Translations under genes and position numbers: made by a program
Part shown: one piece after another, positions 21,841 to 31,585 of the stretch
How positions within the stretch are numbered: position 1 is the stretch's first letter
Layout: each line of letters opens with the position of its first letter
Assembly (NCBI RefSeq): GCF_027887165.1
Contig: NC_077232.1
Location: 17,483,755-17,547,754, forward strand
Length of the DNA: 64,000 bases
Direction: 5' to 3'
DNA from: Monodelphis domestica
Taxonomy: Eukaryota; Chordata; Mammalia; Didelphimorphia; Didelphidae
The notes under the pieces: generated by a model
What the model saw: only the letters and a program-made list of their open reading frames with translations
The model's database searches: none
Told to the model about the DNA's origin: nothing

Positions 21841-21861
21841 ATGATCAATGGCTACAGGTAG
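21841..21861 (+). promoter_or_regulatory. Short uORF overlapping the OR start codon
   Basis: The frame ATG ATC AAT GGC TAC AGG TAG starts 7 bases before the receptor ATG in another frame and terminates inside the receptor CDS. It might reduce initiation at the main ATG, if the mRNA includes it. This is inference. Confidence 0.35.
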
Positions 21862-22807
21862 GAATACTACAACAGTGACCAAGTTTATCCTTCTGGGATT
21901 CATCGAGCATCCAGAGCTTCAGGTCTTCCTCTTTATGTTGTTCCTGGGAATCTACCTCATGACTCTAGCTTGGAACCTGTTCCTCATCATCATCATCAGG
22001 ATTGATTCTCATCTCCATTCCCCCATGTACTTCTTCCTCAGTAATTTATCCTTTGTTGACATTGTGTACACTTCCTCTATTGCCCCCAAGATGCTCTATG
22101 ATTTCTTCAAGGAACAAAAGACCATCTCCTTTGTGGGCTGTGCTGCTCAGCTATTTGTCTTCATCGAGATGGGGGGTGCTGAGTGTTGTCTCCTGGCTGC
22201 CATGGCATATGACAGATACATTGCCATTGCCAACCCACTGCTCTATGCAGCTGTCATGCCCCCTTCCATTTGTGTGAAGATGGCTGTGGCAGCACATGTT
22301 GGGGGAGTCTTTACTGGCTTGGTCCAAACAAGTTCTGTATTCCAACTCCACTTCTGTGGGCCAGATGTAATTAACCATTTCTTCTGTGATATTCCTCCCT
22401 TGTTGACCCTCTCCTGTTCCAGCACTCTTCCTAGTCAAGTGGTGAACTACACTGTTGTATGTATGGTTGGGGGGACATCAGCCACCATTGTTTTGGTCTC
22501 CTATGCTTATATCATTGCAACGGTTATGAAGATCCATTCAGCCAGAGGACGGGCAAAGGCTTTCAACACCTGTGCCTCTCATCTGATAGCTGTGGTACTC
22601 TTCTATGGCTCTGGCCTCTTTGCCTATCTCCACCCTAGTTCCAGGTCCTCACTAAACCAAGATAAAGTGGTGTCCATGTTCTATGGAGCTGTGATCCCCA
22701 TGTTAAATCCCATCATATATAGTTTGAGAAACAAGGAGATCAAAGATGCATTGGAGAAACTCAAGGAGAGGAGAAGACAGATGTCCAGGTGTGCCCTCTT
22801 TCCTTAA
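21848..22807 (+). CDS. OR5A1/OR5A2-like olfactory receptor
   Basis: An intact single-exon class II odorant receptor of 319 residues, a normal length. It is a seven-transmembrane GPCR expected in olfactory sensory neuron cilia, coupling to Golf. Seen: glycosylation site NTT at residues 6-8; [14 protein letters not shown] at TM2 (57-70); conserved Cys98 and extracellular loop 2 cysteines 170, 180 and 190; MAYDRY at 119-124; KAFNTCASH at 237-245; [20 protein letters not shown] at 284-303. The usual AIC after DRY reads AIA here (residues 126-128). Phrases such as DHPEL/EHPEL, FLGIYL, TLAWNL, EQKTISFVGCAAQ and SQVVNF/SQVVNY are shared with human OR5A1, so an OR5A subfamily assignment is firm. One-to-one orthology with OR5A1 or OR5A2 is not. 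The start is the first in-frame ATG. Human OR5A1 detects beta-ionone; the ligand here is unknown. Confidence 0.95.
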   Translation: MATGRNTTTVTKFILLGFIEHPELQVFLFMLFLGIYLMTLAWNLFLIIIIRIDSHLHSPMYFFLSNLSFVDIVYTSSIAPKMLYDFFKEQKTISFVGCAAQLFVFIEMGGAECCLLAAMAYDRYIAIANPLLYAAVMPPSICVKMAVAAHVGGVFTGLVQTSSVFQLHFCGPDVINHFFCDIPPLLTLSCSSTLPSQVVNYTVVCMVGGTSATIVLVSYAYIIATVMKIHSARGRAKAFNTCASHLIAVVLFYGSGLFAYLHPSSRSSLNQDKVVSMFYGAVIPMLNPIIYSLRNKEIKDALEKLKERRRQMSRCALFP

Positions 22808-23306
22808 ATCAGACCACTCCATGTCACAGGAGCCCAACTCCTCAATATTAATTTTCCCCTAAAGATTCTCTGCAGCTGCAGGGCCAGATGCATCCACAGG
22901 CACATTCTACCAAACATTTAAAGAATAATTAATTCCAATACTTTATACAATATTTTAGAAAATAGCTGAGGAAGGAATACTACCAAATTCCTTTTATAAC
23001 AGAAATATGGCGCTGATACCCAAGCCAAGAAGAACAAAAACCATGAAAAAAATAGACCAATGCCCCTAATGAATATTGATGCAAAAATCTTAAACAAAAA
23101 GGAGATCATAGCAATATATCACCAGGATTATACCCTATAATTAGGTGGATTTTATACCAGGAATTCAGTATGATTCAATATTATCAAAACCATCAGCAAT
23201 GGACCATATCAATATCAAAACCAACAGAAACCATATGATTATTTCAATAGATGCAGAAAAAGCTTTTGACAAAACACAACATTCATTCCTGTTAAAGACA
23301 CTGGAG

Positions 23307-23506
23307 TGTGGGCAGCTGGGTAGCTCAGTGGATTGAGAGCCAGATCTAGAGATGGGAGGTCCTGGGTTTAAATCTGGCCTCAGACACATCCTAACTGGGT
23401 GACCCTGGGCAAGTCACTTGACCCCCACTACCTATCCCTTACCGCTCTTCTGCCTTGGAACCAATAAACAGTATTGATTCCAAGGTGGAAGGTGAGGGTT
23501 TAAAAA
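23307..23506 (+). repeat. Marsupial CORE-SINE nested in L1
   Basis: A forward full-length copy. AAAGACACTGGAG (23294-23306) is repeated as AAAGACACTAGAG (23507-23519), one mismatch. Confidence 0.92.
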
Positions 23507-24023
23507 AAAGACACTAGAGAACATTGGAATAAATGGAACATTCCTCAGAGTGAAAAATAGATCTAAACATTATCTGTAATAAGGGAAGTCTCTCCCATAA
23601 GATCAGGAATGAAATAAAGATGCCCATTATCACCACTTTTCTTCAATAGTGGACTAGAAATGCTAGCAATAACTATAAGAAAAGAAGGAATTGAAGAAAT
23701 TAGAACAAGTAGTAAGGAAATAAAGTCATTGTTCTCTGAAGATGATATGATGGCATATCTAGAAAATCCTAAAGAATCAATTAAAACAATTAACGACTTT
23801 AGCAAAGTTGCAATATATAAAATAAATCCACACAAATCATCAGCATTTCTCTTTACTAACAGTAAAACCCAATAGCAAAATATAGAAAGATAAATTCTAT
23901 TTAAAATAACTATAACTGACAGAAAATACCTGGGAATCTACCTGCCAAGACAAACCAAGGTACTATATGATCACAACTACAAAAAAAAATTTCACACAAC
24001 TTGTCATATCTAAACAATTAGGA

Positions 24024-24210
24024 TGGGGGGACAGCTGGGTGGCTCAGAGGATTGAGAGTCAGACCTAGAGACAGGAGGTCCTGGGTTCAAATCGGTGACC
24101 TCCAACAAGTCACTTTACCCCCATCACCTAGCCCTTACCATTCTTCTGCCTTAGAACCAATACAAAGTATTGATTCTAAGATGGAAGTTAAGGGTTTAAA
24201 AAATTTTTTT
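24024..24210 (+). repeat. Marsupial CORE-SINE with internal deletion, in L1
   Basis: A forward copy with head GACAGCTGGGTGGCTCAGAG. About 25 bp between the B-box region and the CORE are missing (ATCGGTGACCTCCAACAAGT at the junction). The tail ends in a mixed A/T run. Confidence 0.87.
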
Positions 24211-25975
24211 TTAATTTTAATTGGAAAAACATTACTTGCTCATGTGTAGGCTGAGCCAATATAATAAAAATGATAATTCTTCCTAAACTGGTTTACTTAT
24301 TCAGTGCCATATGAATCAAACTACCCCAAAATTATTTCTTAGAGTTAGAAAAAATAACAAAATTCCTCTGGAAGAACAAAAGACCTAGAATATCAAAGGA
24401 ATTAAATAGAAAAAAAACTGAAGGAAGGTAGCTTAGCTGTACCAGATCTCAAATTATATTATAAAGTGGCAACCATCAAAACAATATGATACTGGCTAAG
24501 AAACAGTAGAGGACAAATGGAATAGATTAGCCATTCAACAGCAATAAAAAATGACCATAGTAACCTAATGTTTGGAAAATAAAAAGAACCAAGCTTTTGG
24601 AAGAACTCACTATTTGGCAAAAACTGCTGAGAAACTGGAAAAAAGAATGGCAGAAATTGGGGATAGACCAACACCTCACATCATATACCAAGGTAAAGTC
24701 AAACTGAATACATGACTTAGAAATGAAGAGTGCTACCATAAACAAATTAGAGGAGCATAAAATACTTTATCTGTCAGACCTATGGATAAGGAAGAATTTA
24801 GGTCCAAACAAAACAGAAAAAATTATGAGACGTAGAACAGATAAATTTTATTGCATTGAATTAAAAAGTTTCTGCACAAACAAAAGCAATGCAACCAAGA
24901 TTAAAAGGCAAAAAAAAAAAAACAACTGGGAAAAATATTTATAGCAAGTCTCTCTGATAAAGGCTTCATTTCTCAAATATATAGAAAACCTAGTTGAATT
25001 TTGAAGAATACAAAATTTCCCCCCCTTGTCAATTGGTCAAAGGATATGAACAGTCAGTTCTCAGATGAAGAAATTAAATGGTATTTAGTAATATTAAAAA
25101 GTGCTCCAAATCACTATTAATTCAAGAAATGCATATTAAAACAACTCTGAAGTACCACCTCACACCCATCAGACTGTCTAACATAGCAAAAAGGGAAATT
25201 ATAATTGTTAGAGGAGATGTGGAAAAATTGGGACACTAATATACTGTTAGTGGAACTGTGAACTGATAGAATCATTCTGAAGATCAATCTGGAACTATGC
25301 CCAAAAAGCCATAAAATTTTGCATACCCTTTGACTCAGCAACACCACTACTGGATTTGTATCCCAAAAAGATTAAAGATAGAGGAAAAGAACCTACCTAT
25401 ACAAAAATATTTATAGCAGCTCTTTTTATGTTTGCAAACCGGAAACTGAAGGGATGTCCATCACTTGGGGAATGGATGAACTAGTTGTTTTTGTAATGGA
25501 ATACTATTGGGCCATAAGAAATGACAAATGAGATGATCACAAAAAAGTCTGGAAAGGTTTATATGAACTGATACAAAGTAAAGTGATTAGGACCAGGAGA
25601 AAAGTTGTACACAATAACACCAATAATGTATGACAATTATTTACTGTGAATGACAACATTATCAATAGGGCAAGGATATAGGACAACTCCAAGGAACTTA
25701 TAACAAACTATCATAGAAGGAATAGATTCCAAATATTGACTGAAACATACCATTCTTCACTTTATTTCATACATGAATTTTTCTCTAGTGCAAGCAATAT
25801 GTTTCTTGTTTCACAATATGATGAACATGGAAATATGTATTATATGATAATATATCTACAACCTATATTATATTACCTGTCTTCTTGGGAAAGGGGGAGA
25901 AGTATGAGGGATGGATTGCAAGATGTCAGAAAATGAATATTTAAAATTTTATCAACATGCAATTTAGAAAAAAGA

Positions 25976-28690
25976 TTAAAAATCATGGAACATCATAATC
26001 TTAGTATCGTTAACATCATGAGTCATGCAGAACCTGGAAAGAAGCATGGCATATGTGAGTGGGCTTCACCTTATTACCATCATTAGGCACATGATAAATA
26101 ACAAATAAGACATAATCAAGGTCATGTATATTTGGAAAGGGAGTTGGGCTAATCATAAAGGGAGAGGGAAGGTTAAAAGATGGACAGCCCGATTTAGGGT
26201 CTGTGGAATATTGAATACATAAATTAAGGAATATTCATTAAACACTTGACAGGTACCAAGCACTGTACTAAGTATTAAGCTATACATATTTTTAGGTGAA
26301 TATAATCCCTACCTTTGAAGTACTCACATCCTAATGGAGAGATAACACATCTAAGTGTATCGTGATTGGGAAAGGTATTTGATTTGGAAAATTGTTGGGT
26401 TGGTGAATGAAATCATATTGGAGTAGGTTGAAACACCCTTTCTATGAGTAATAGCAGAGACAGAGAAGAGGAAAGAAAGGTGGACCCCAAGATGAGTTCA
26501 CAAATCTGATCAGAGGGATACCAGGGTGGGAGTTACAGAAATAAAACCCTGAAGTCTTCAGGTCCTGGTATCAGGGCAGCAGATGAGAATATAACTAAGG
26601 AATAAAATAAAGCATGGCCAATACCTGTCTCACATTGTGGGCAATGGGAGGGACTCATCAATTAGACTAGCAGGGCCTCAAGATGGGAGTTCCAAGGATG
26701 AAAGTTTGAAGTCCTCAGGTCATCATTTCTGATGTGCTGAGTAGCTCTTCTACAGAGGATTTGCAGAAAAAAAAAGATGTGAACAAAAATCACACAAGAA
26801 GAAAAATTGGAATGGATTTGTGACCACATCAGAGAAATCAGCACTTCTTGAATTATTAAAACTGGAGTGGGTGCAAATGGAAGGCAAAAGGAAGGCTCAT
26901 TGGTTTTTACTAAATTTATCTAAACACATCCAAATGGCATAGTTCCCTTTGAAACTGTAACCCTCTCTATCCTGCATTCTGGTATGGTATTTTGAGGGGG
27001 GGCTAGAGGGAGGGTCATGAATTAATCATAATTGTGCAAATCATGATCAAAATTCTCACTCCAGTGCTTACTCACTACCCATGGAGTCACAAATCAAATA
27101 TCTAAGTATTTAACTAGGACAAAATGGCAAAATAATTCATATAAGAAAATGAATGGAAGACAGAATTAGTCACACCAAAACTTGCATTCCTCCCACTCCC
27201 CACACAAAAGGATGTGACTTCATAGAGGTACTAATAGTTGGCTATAACCACTTTCCCCTGGAAAAGACCTACGGTTGCCCTCTGGGTATCAAAGCTGACA
27301 TGGAGACTGTAGAACCCTGAGTTGGATTCATTCTGGCTCTCTATCAGGACGAGCTCCTGAGTTCCCTTCTTCTGTAGCCTTTGGGCCCCAGCTGCAACAG
27401 CATCCACTCCTTCCCCTTCCTGTCCTTAGTTTGTGTTGGGGGAAGAGAATAAATACTTATAAAATGCCTACTCTATGCCAGGTTTGTGCGAATCACTCGA
27501 CAAATGTTATCCCTTTGACCTTCTGGTTCCTCCTTTATGAAATGAAGAGACTGGACTAGATGAAGTCTAATATTTTCTCTTCCATGTTCTAAGGTTCCTT
27601 CCAGCTCTAGGAGCCTCAGGAATATTTTCAAAGGCCTCTTTCCGGTCCAAAGTCCTCTTCTCTTTGCTCAGAGAGAAATCAAGATCAATGTACGCCTGTT
27701 GGGGAATTTACCCAGAAGTTATCTTGGGAACGAGATATGACTGACATAAAGGGAAGCAATGGTAGCAGGGGAAATAGAATTTAAAGGAAGAACAATGTAA
27801 CTCCTGGTACCATTTTAGATGGAGGGACCATCCAGTGGAAAGAGCAACATGGAGGGCTGCATTCTACTCCTCTCACTACTACTTACTTGCTGTGGGTAAC
27901 CTTGACCAAGGACTTCTTGATGTTCTAAAGCTATGCCATTATGGGGCCATAAACTTAGATCTGTAAGGGACCTTAGAGGGCATTAAATCCTATCCCCTCA
28001 CTTCACAGATGAGGAAACTGAGACAAAGAGAAATAAAGTGACTTGCTTAGGATCGTGTAATTAGTGTCTGAGATGGGATTTAAACCCAGTTCTTCCTGAC
28101 TCCTAGTCCAATTTTCTGAACACTGCTTTGTGCTATTTCCCTAAATAAATGTATATGATTATCATTATCATTATTTTTCCTCTTCTCTGGAACTTCGTTT
28201 CCAAATATGTAAAATGAGGAGAGCGGACTAGAGGATCTTTAAGGTCCCTTCATGTGCTTTATTCTAAATTCTCTGTCTCCATTCTACATTCCATGTTTTA
28301 ATATCACTCCTACCCCTGATAGTCTGTGTTTTAAGGTCTTTTCTAGATCAAACATTCTATTTCTTAAAATTCAGAAGTTGGTAGAATTTGTCTTGTTTGC
28401 CCTCAGTCACCCATTTCCTCCTCCCAATAAGCTTCCAGGAGGCCCCCTGCCCTCTTTTTACTCCCTTTCCAAACCAGCTCTCAGAAAGGTGCTGGATATC
28501 AAACATTTGTACTTTATTATGAATTCCAGTCACTGGACATCTCTCCCACTGGTGATTTCTCTCTAACTCTGATCTCTGTTTGTAGAGGAACAGATGATCC
28601 AATAGAATGGCATCTCCAGTCATGGGCTCACATGGTACAACAGAGCACGTTGAGCCCAATGGTTCACCTAAATTTTGTTTAATCCTTTAA
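25976..28690. other. Intergenic: L2 and MIR-like remnants, no gene
   Basis: About 26,220-26,345 has L2-like TTGACAGGTACCAAGCACTG. At 26,528-26,570 and 26,683-26,730 a GGGAGTT...GAAGTC(T/C)TCAGGTC block appears twice. MIR-like pieces lie at about 27,835-28,140 and 27,520-27,600. Decayed 'TTCTAAGGTTCCTTCCAGCT' SINE-tail units lie near 27,585-27,660 and 28,240-28,380. No coding sequence is supported. Confidence 0.45.
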
Positions 28691-28988
28691 TAGAACCATA
28701 TCCAACAACTCTCAGTTAGAAGCAATCCTCAAGGAGATGAAAGCAGCATAAAGGAGGGAAACAGCTGATGAGCTACTGGCAAGGAGATTCAAAGCAGCAA
28801 AGGGAGTTCCCAGGAGTCTCTGAAAACTCTCCATCAAAGTCCTAAAATTCTCTTTCGAGATCCCTTGCCCCAAAGAGCACAGCTGTGTCCCAGAGCATTC
28901 TACCTGGGGCAAGGTTAACTCAAACACCCCTGGTCTATTGCATAGTATCTTGGCTTCTAATAGGTCCAGTTGATGCTGCTCAAATTTA
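28691..28988. repeat. Unnamed dispersed repeat, copy 1
   Basis: About 28,800-28,910 (GGAGTCTCTGAAAACTCTCC, ATCAAAGTCCTAAAATTCTC, CCTTGCCCCAAAGAGCACAG) resembles 37,210-37,320 (GGGGTCTCAGGAACTCCCCA, ATCAATGTCCTGAAAAGTGC, CTTGCCCAAAGGGCTCAGGT). The two share an interspersed element, possibly an LTR fragment. Confidence 0.4.
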
Positions 28989-29004
28989 TACACACACATA
29001 CACA

Positions 29005-29045
<41 letters not shown>
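28989..29045 (+). repeat. (CA)n microsatellite
   Basis: An imperfect then pure CA run abutting the tail side of the next SINE, so probably an expanded SINE tail. Confidence 0.95.
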
Positions 29046-29046
<1 letters not shown>

Positions 29047-29047
<1 letters not shown>

Positions 29048-29227
29048 CCTTACCTTCCATCTTAGATGCATTGGTTCCAAGGGAGAAGAGTGGTAAGGGT
29101 AGGCAATGGGGGTTAAGTGACTTTCCTAGGGTCACACAGCTAGGAAGGGTCTGAGGCCAGATTTAAACCCAGGACCTCCCATCTCTAGGCCTGACTCTCA
29201 ATCCACTGAGCCACCCAGCTGCCCCCT
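29047..29227 (-). repeat. Marsupial CORE-SINE
   Basis: A reverse copy: CCTTACCTTCCATCTTAGAT to CCACCCAGCTGCCCCC. A short deletion removes part of the tail hairpin region. Confidence 0.9.
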
Positions 29228-29549
29228 ATTCAAATATTAAGTAAACTTGAGGCTTCCTAGTTCTGCTGTCCCATAACAAATGGGAAGAGTCCTGAACTAG
29301 AAGTTGTTTGATCTGTGTTCTAGTCTAGTCTCTATCTTTGTGCTGGTCCCTTTCCTTCTCTGCCTCAGTTTTTTCTTCCCTATGATGGGTAGGTTAGACC
29401 CATCATCTCCAAAATCCCTTCCTAAAGAATTTGGTTCTATGGTTTTATGTATCCCAATGTTAAAGGGACTTTGGGCAGCATCTAGAATGTGGTAGAAGTT
29501 TGGGAGAGGATGGGAAAGGAATCTTTCTCCAATCCTCGAACTCATTTCT
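29228..29549. other. Intergenic, nothing recognised
   Basis: No gene; a MIR-like remnant may lie at 29,280-29,420 (GTCCTGAACTAGAAGTTG). Confidence 0.35.
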
Positions 29550-29667
29550 GCATTGGGAACATAATAATATAATAAGAAGGAGAGTTAAAGAAAATATTGT
29601 ATGGGGTGGGAAGGAGCAGGACGAAGAGAATTTGGTTCACAAAATATCAGAAAATGAATGTTAAAAA
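29550..29667 (+). repeat. L1 3'-end fragment
   Basis: CACAAAATATCAGAAAATGA followed by TTAAAAATTGTTTCTGTATT matches the L1 3' end at about 25,905-25,975 and a fragment near 56,690-56,760. Confidence 0.55.
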
Positions 29668-29699
29668 TTGTTTCTGTATTGTAGTAATTAAAATGGTTG

Positions 29700-30510
29700 G
29701 TTGGCTTAAACTGTAGTGATTAAAAGAATGGATTGTTAAATTGTGGTAGATAAAGAGTGTATGAGTAAATTGTGACCACAGAAAATATGTTTTTAAGACA
29801 GTGTCTTGTTTTAAATCAAATATAAGGTGGTCGCCAGGGAAATATTCCCAATTATGAATATACCCAAGTCAACTGGGTTTCATAGAGATTTAATTAATTA
29901 CAATGAGGAATTAAAGAAAGAGAGAAAGAGTAAGAAAGGAATAAGTATGAAGGGCCTTAAGCCAACATGGCCTAGACCTGAGTCTTAAAAGAAAGATCAG
30001 TCAGTCCTTAATCACTCACCATAAGATCTGTTCAAGCAAGGATTCAGACACCAGTTCAGCCAGCCATCCTTCTCCAGAGAGGGATTCTTCTGACTGACTT
30101 CAAGAGACTGTCCCAAGAGCCTGTTTCCAGAGCTCTCTCCCAACAGCCTCCTTAGAGACTGTTCCTTCCTTAGGAGACTGTCATCTTCTTATAAAGGGAA
30201 TTTTCTCCTATGTCACCTCCCCTGAATTCTTCCATCTACCAATCACAGTAGACATTTTTCAAAGGTCAGACCATTCTTAGTTCACACCTAAGAAGGTATG
30301 AACTTTTGAGTAATTCACACCAGGAAAGCTCTGAGTAAGTTTTCCAGTTCTTTGTTCCTTGTAAATTCACAAGTTGCTTGACCTTTATAGGTACTTAGCT
30401 TAAGAACTTTTTGCCTTATTATAAGTATGGGTTTGAGTACTTTTCATTGCTCAGAAAATAGTTTACAATTTTATCTTCCCCTAGGGCAGACTTAAGTAGG
30501 TGAAGTAGAG
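29700..30510 (+). mobile_element. Solo LTR-like element
   Basis: An ~800 bp block with no ORF. It contains AAGGTGGTCGCCAGGGAAAT, CAAGTCAACTGGGTTTCATA, AGATCTGTTCAAGCAAGGAT, CACCAGTTCAGCCAGCCATC and a TATA-like TTCTTATAAAGGGAATTTTC near 30,190. From memory it resembles marsupial ERV LTRs. Exact TG...CA ends and a TSD could not be fixed, so the borders are approximate. Confidence 0.5.
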
Positions 30511-31234
30511 TTCTCACATTCCTGATCTAAGTAGAGTTCACTGCCCAAATGGGGAATGGTCTTAATCCAATCTTATGAAGTAGGGTCTGGGAATTTTTAA
30601 GGTTCACAGTATGCAAAAGGGGAAAATATAAAATTTTTAGTGTGTTTAGGAAGTGGTGGGAAAGAAATCCAGAAAATGAAAAGAGAAAGAAAAAACAGAG
30701 GGTCACAGGAAAGAAGGAGAGAGAGAGAGGAAAGAAAGAGAAAAAGAGGCAAAGGGAGGCATAGAGATATGGAAACAAAGAGAAGGGGAAAAAAAGAGAT
30801 ACAGAGGAGAAAGAGAATGCTGCGCTAGAATAAACTAGAGTTTATGGAGTCATTTCAATGACTGGGAAATTACAGAAAAGACTAAAGGAATTCCTAGGTA
30901 GGAAGGGGAATAGAAACAGCCATAAAAGGAAGAAATCCTAACCTGTGGTGGGATGGTTTTTTAATGTAACCTATATCTTGGTGAGATTTTTTTCTTTTTC
31001 TTTTCTTTTTTTTTGCATCCTGAACTTCTGAGAATGTAAAAATCCTTCCTGAAACATGCCTTGCTCCTTCCCCTCTCAGCTCCCTGTTCTGTTTTCTGTT
31101 TCCATTCTTCCTATATCTCACTTCCCCTGCAGGAGAAAGGTATAGAGACTTGAGGAAGGTTTGGTTAGGTATGACCAAGCTTTGTGACTGTCCCTTTTTC
31201 CATCCTAATTCTACCCACTGACTTATATTTATAG
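30511..31234. other. Intergenic, purine-rich stretch
   Basis: About 30,650-30,820 is a degenerate GA-rich purine tract, and about 30,985-31,015 is T-rich. No gene. Confidence 0.5.
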
Positions 31235-31437
31235 TTTTTTTTTTAAACCCTTACCTTCCGTCTTGGAGTCAATACTGTGTATTGGTTCCAAGGGAGAAGA
31301 GTGGTAAGGGTAGGCAATGGGGGTTAAGTGACTTTCCTAGGGTCACACAGCTGGGAAGTGTCTGAGGTCAGATTTGAACCCAGGATCTCCCATCTCTAGG
31401 CCTTACTCTCAATCCACTGAGCCACCCAGCTGCCCCC
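31235..31437 (-). repeat. Marsupial CORE-SINE with TSD
   Basis: A complete reverse copy. TATTTATAG is at 31226-31234 and 31438-31446. Confidence 0.92.
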
Positions 31438-31539
31438 TATTTATAGCTTTAGAAAGAGAGGGCATACCATATCAATCTGGAGCTTCTTGCAAGTTTGATG
31501 CCAGGCTTTTAGCAAGCTTGTACTCTCAGTTCTAGACTT

Positions 31540-31576
31540 ATTGTTTCTCAGCCTTTTGGCTAAGATCAAGTGCAGA
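31540..31576 (+). pseudogene. RNU2P: U2 snRNA 5'-end retrocopy (37 bp)
   Basis: ATTGTTTCTCAGCCTTTTGG followed by CTAAGATCAAGTGCAGA matches the first ~37 bases of U2 snRNA (CTTCTCGGCCTTTTGGCTAA region) with only a few changes. It carries no other U2 sequence, so it cannot be functional. A perfect 9 bp duplication, TCTAGACTT, is at 31531-31539 and 31577-31585, showing that this short fragment was itself inserted. Confidence 0.85.
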
Positions 31577-31585
31577 TCTAGACTT

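Larger units (their letters stand above)
22868..25975 (+). mobile_element. Decayed 5'-truncated L1 (ORF2 RT to 3' end)
   Basis: Translated pieces match L1 ORF2 reverse transcriptase: around 22,910-23,100 'AKILNKK'-type sequence, 23,220-23,280 'MIISIDAEKAFDK', and 23,720-23,870 'DDMMAYLENPKESI' with 'FSKVAIYKINPHKS'. The catalytic A/F-DD box reads SEDD, and several frameshifts and stops show it is dead. The 3' UTR and an A-rich end finish near 25,975. Two young CORE-SINEs are nested in it. It begins about 60 bp after the OR5A-like stop codon. Confidence 0.88.

Noticed and set aside
22868-25975. Active L1 retrotransposon
   Set aside because: 5' truncated, several frameshifts and stops, mutated catalytic box, interrupted by two SINEs.
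31540-31576. Functional U2 snRNA gene
   Set aside because: Only the first ~37 of ~190 nt are present and there is no snRNA promoter upstream.
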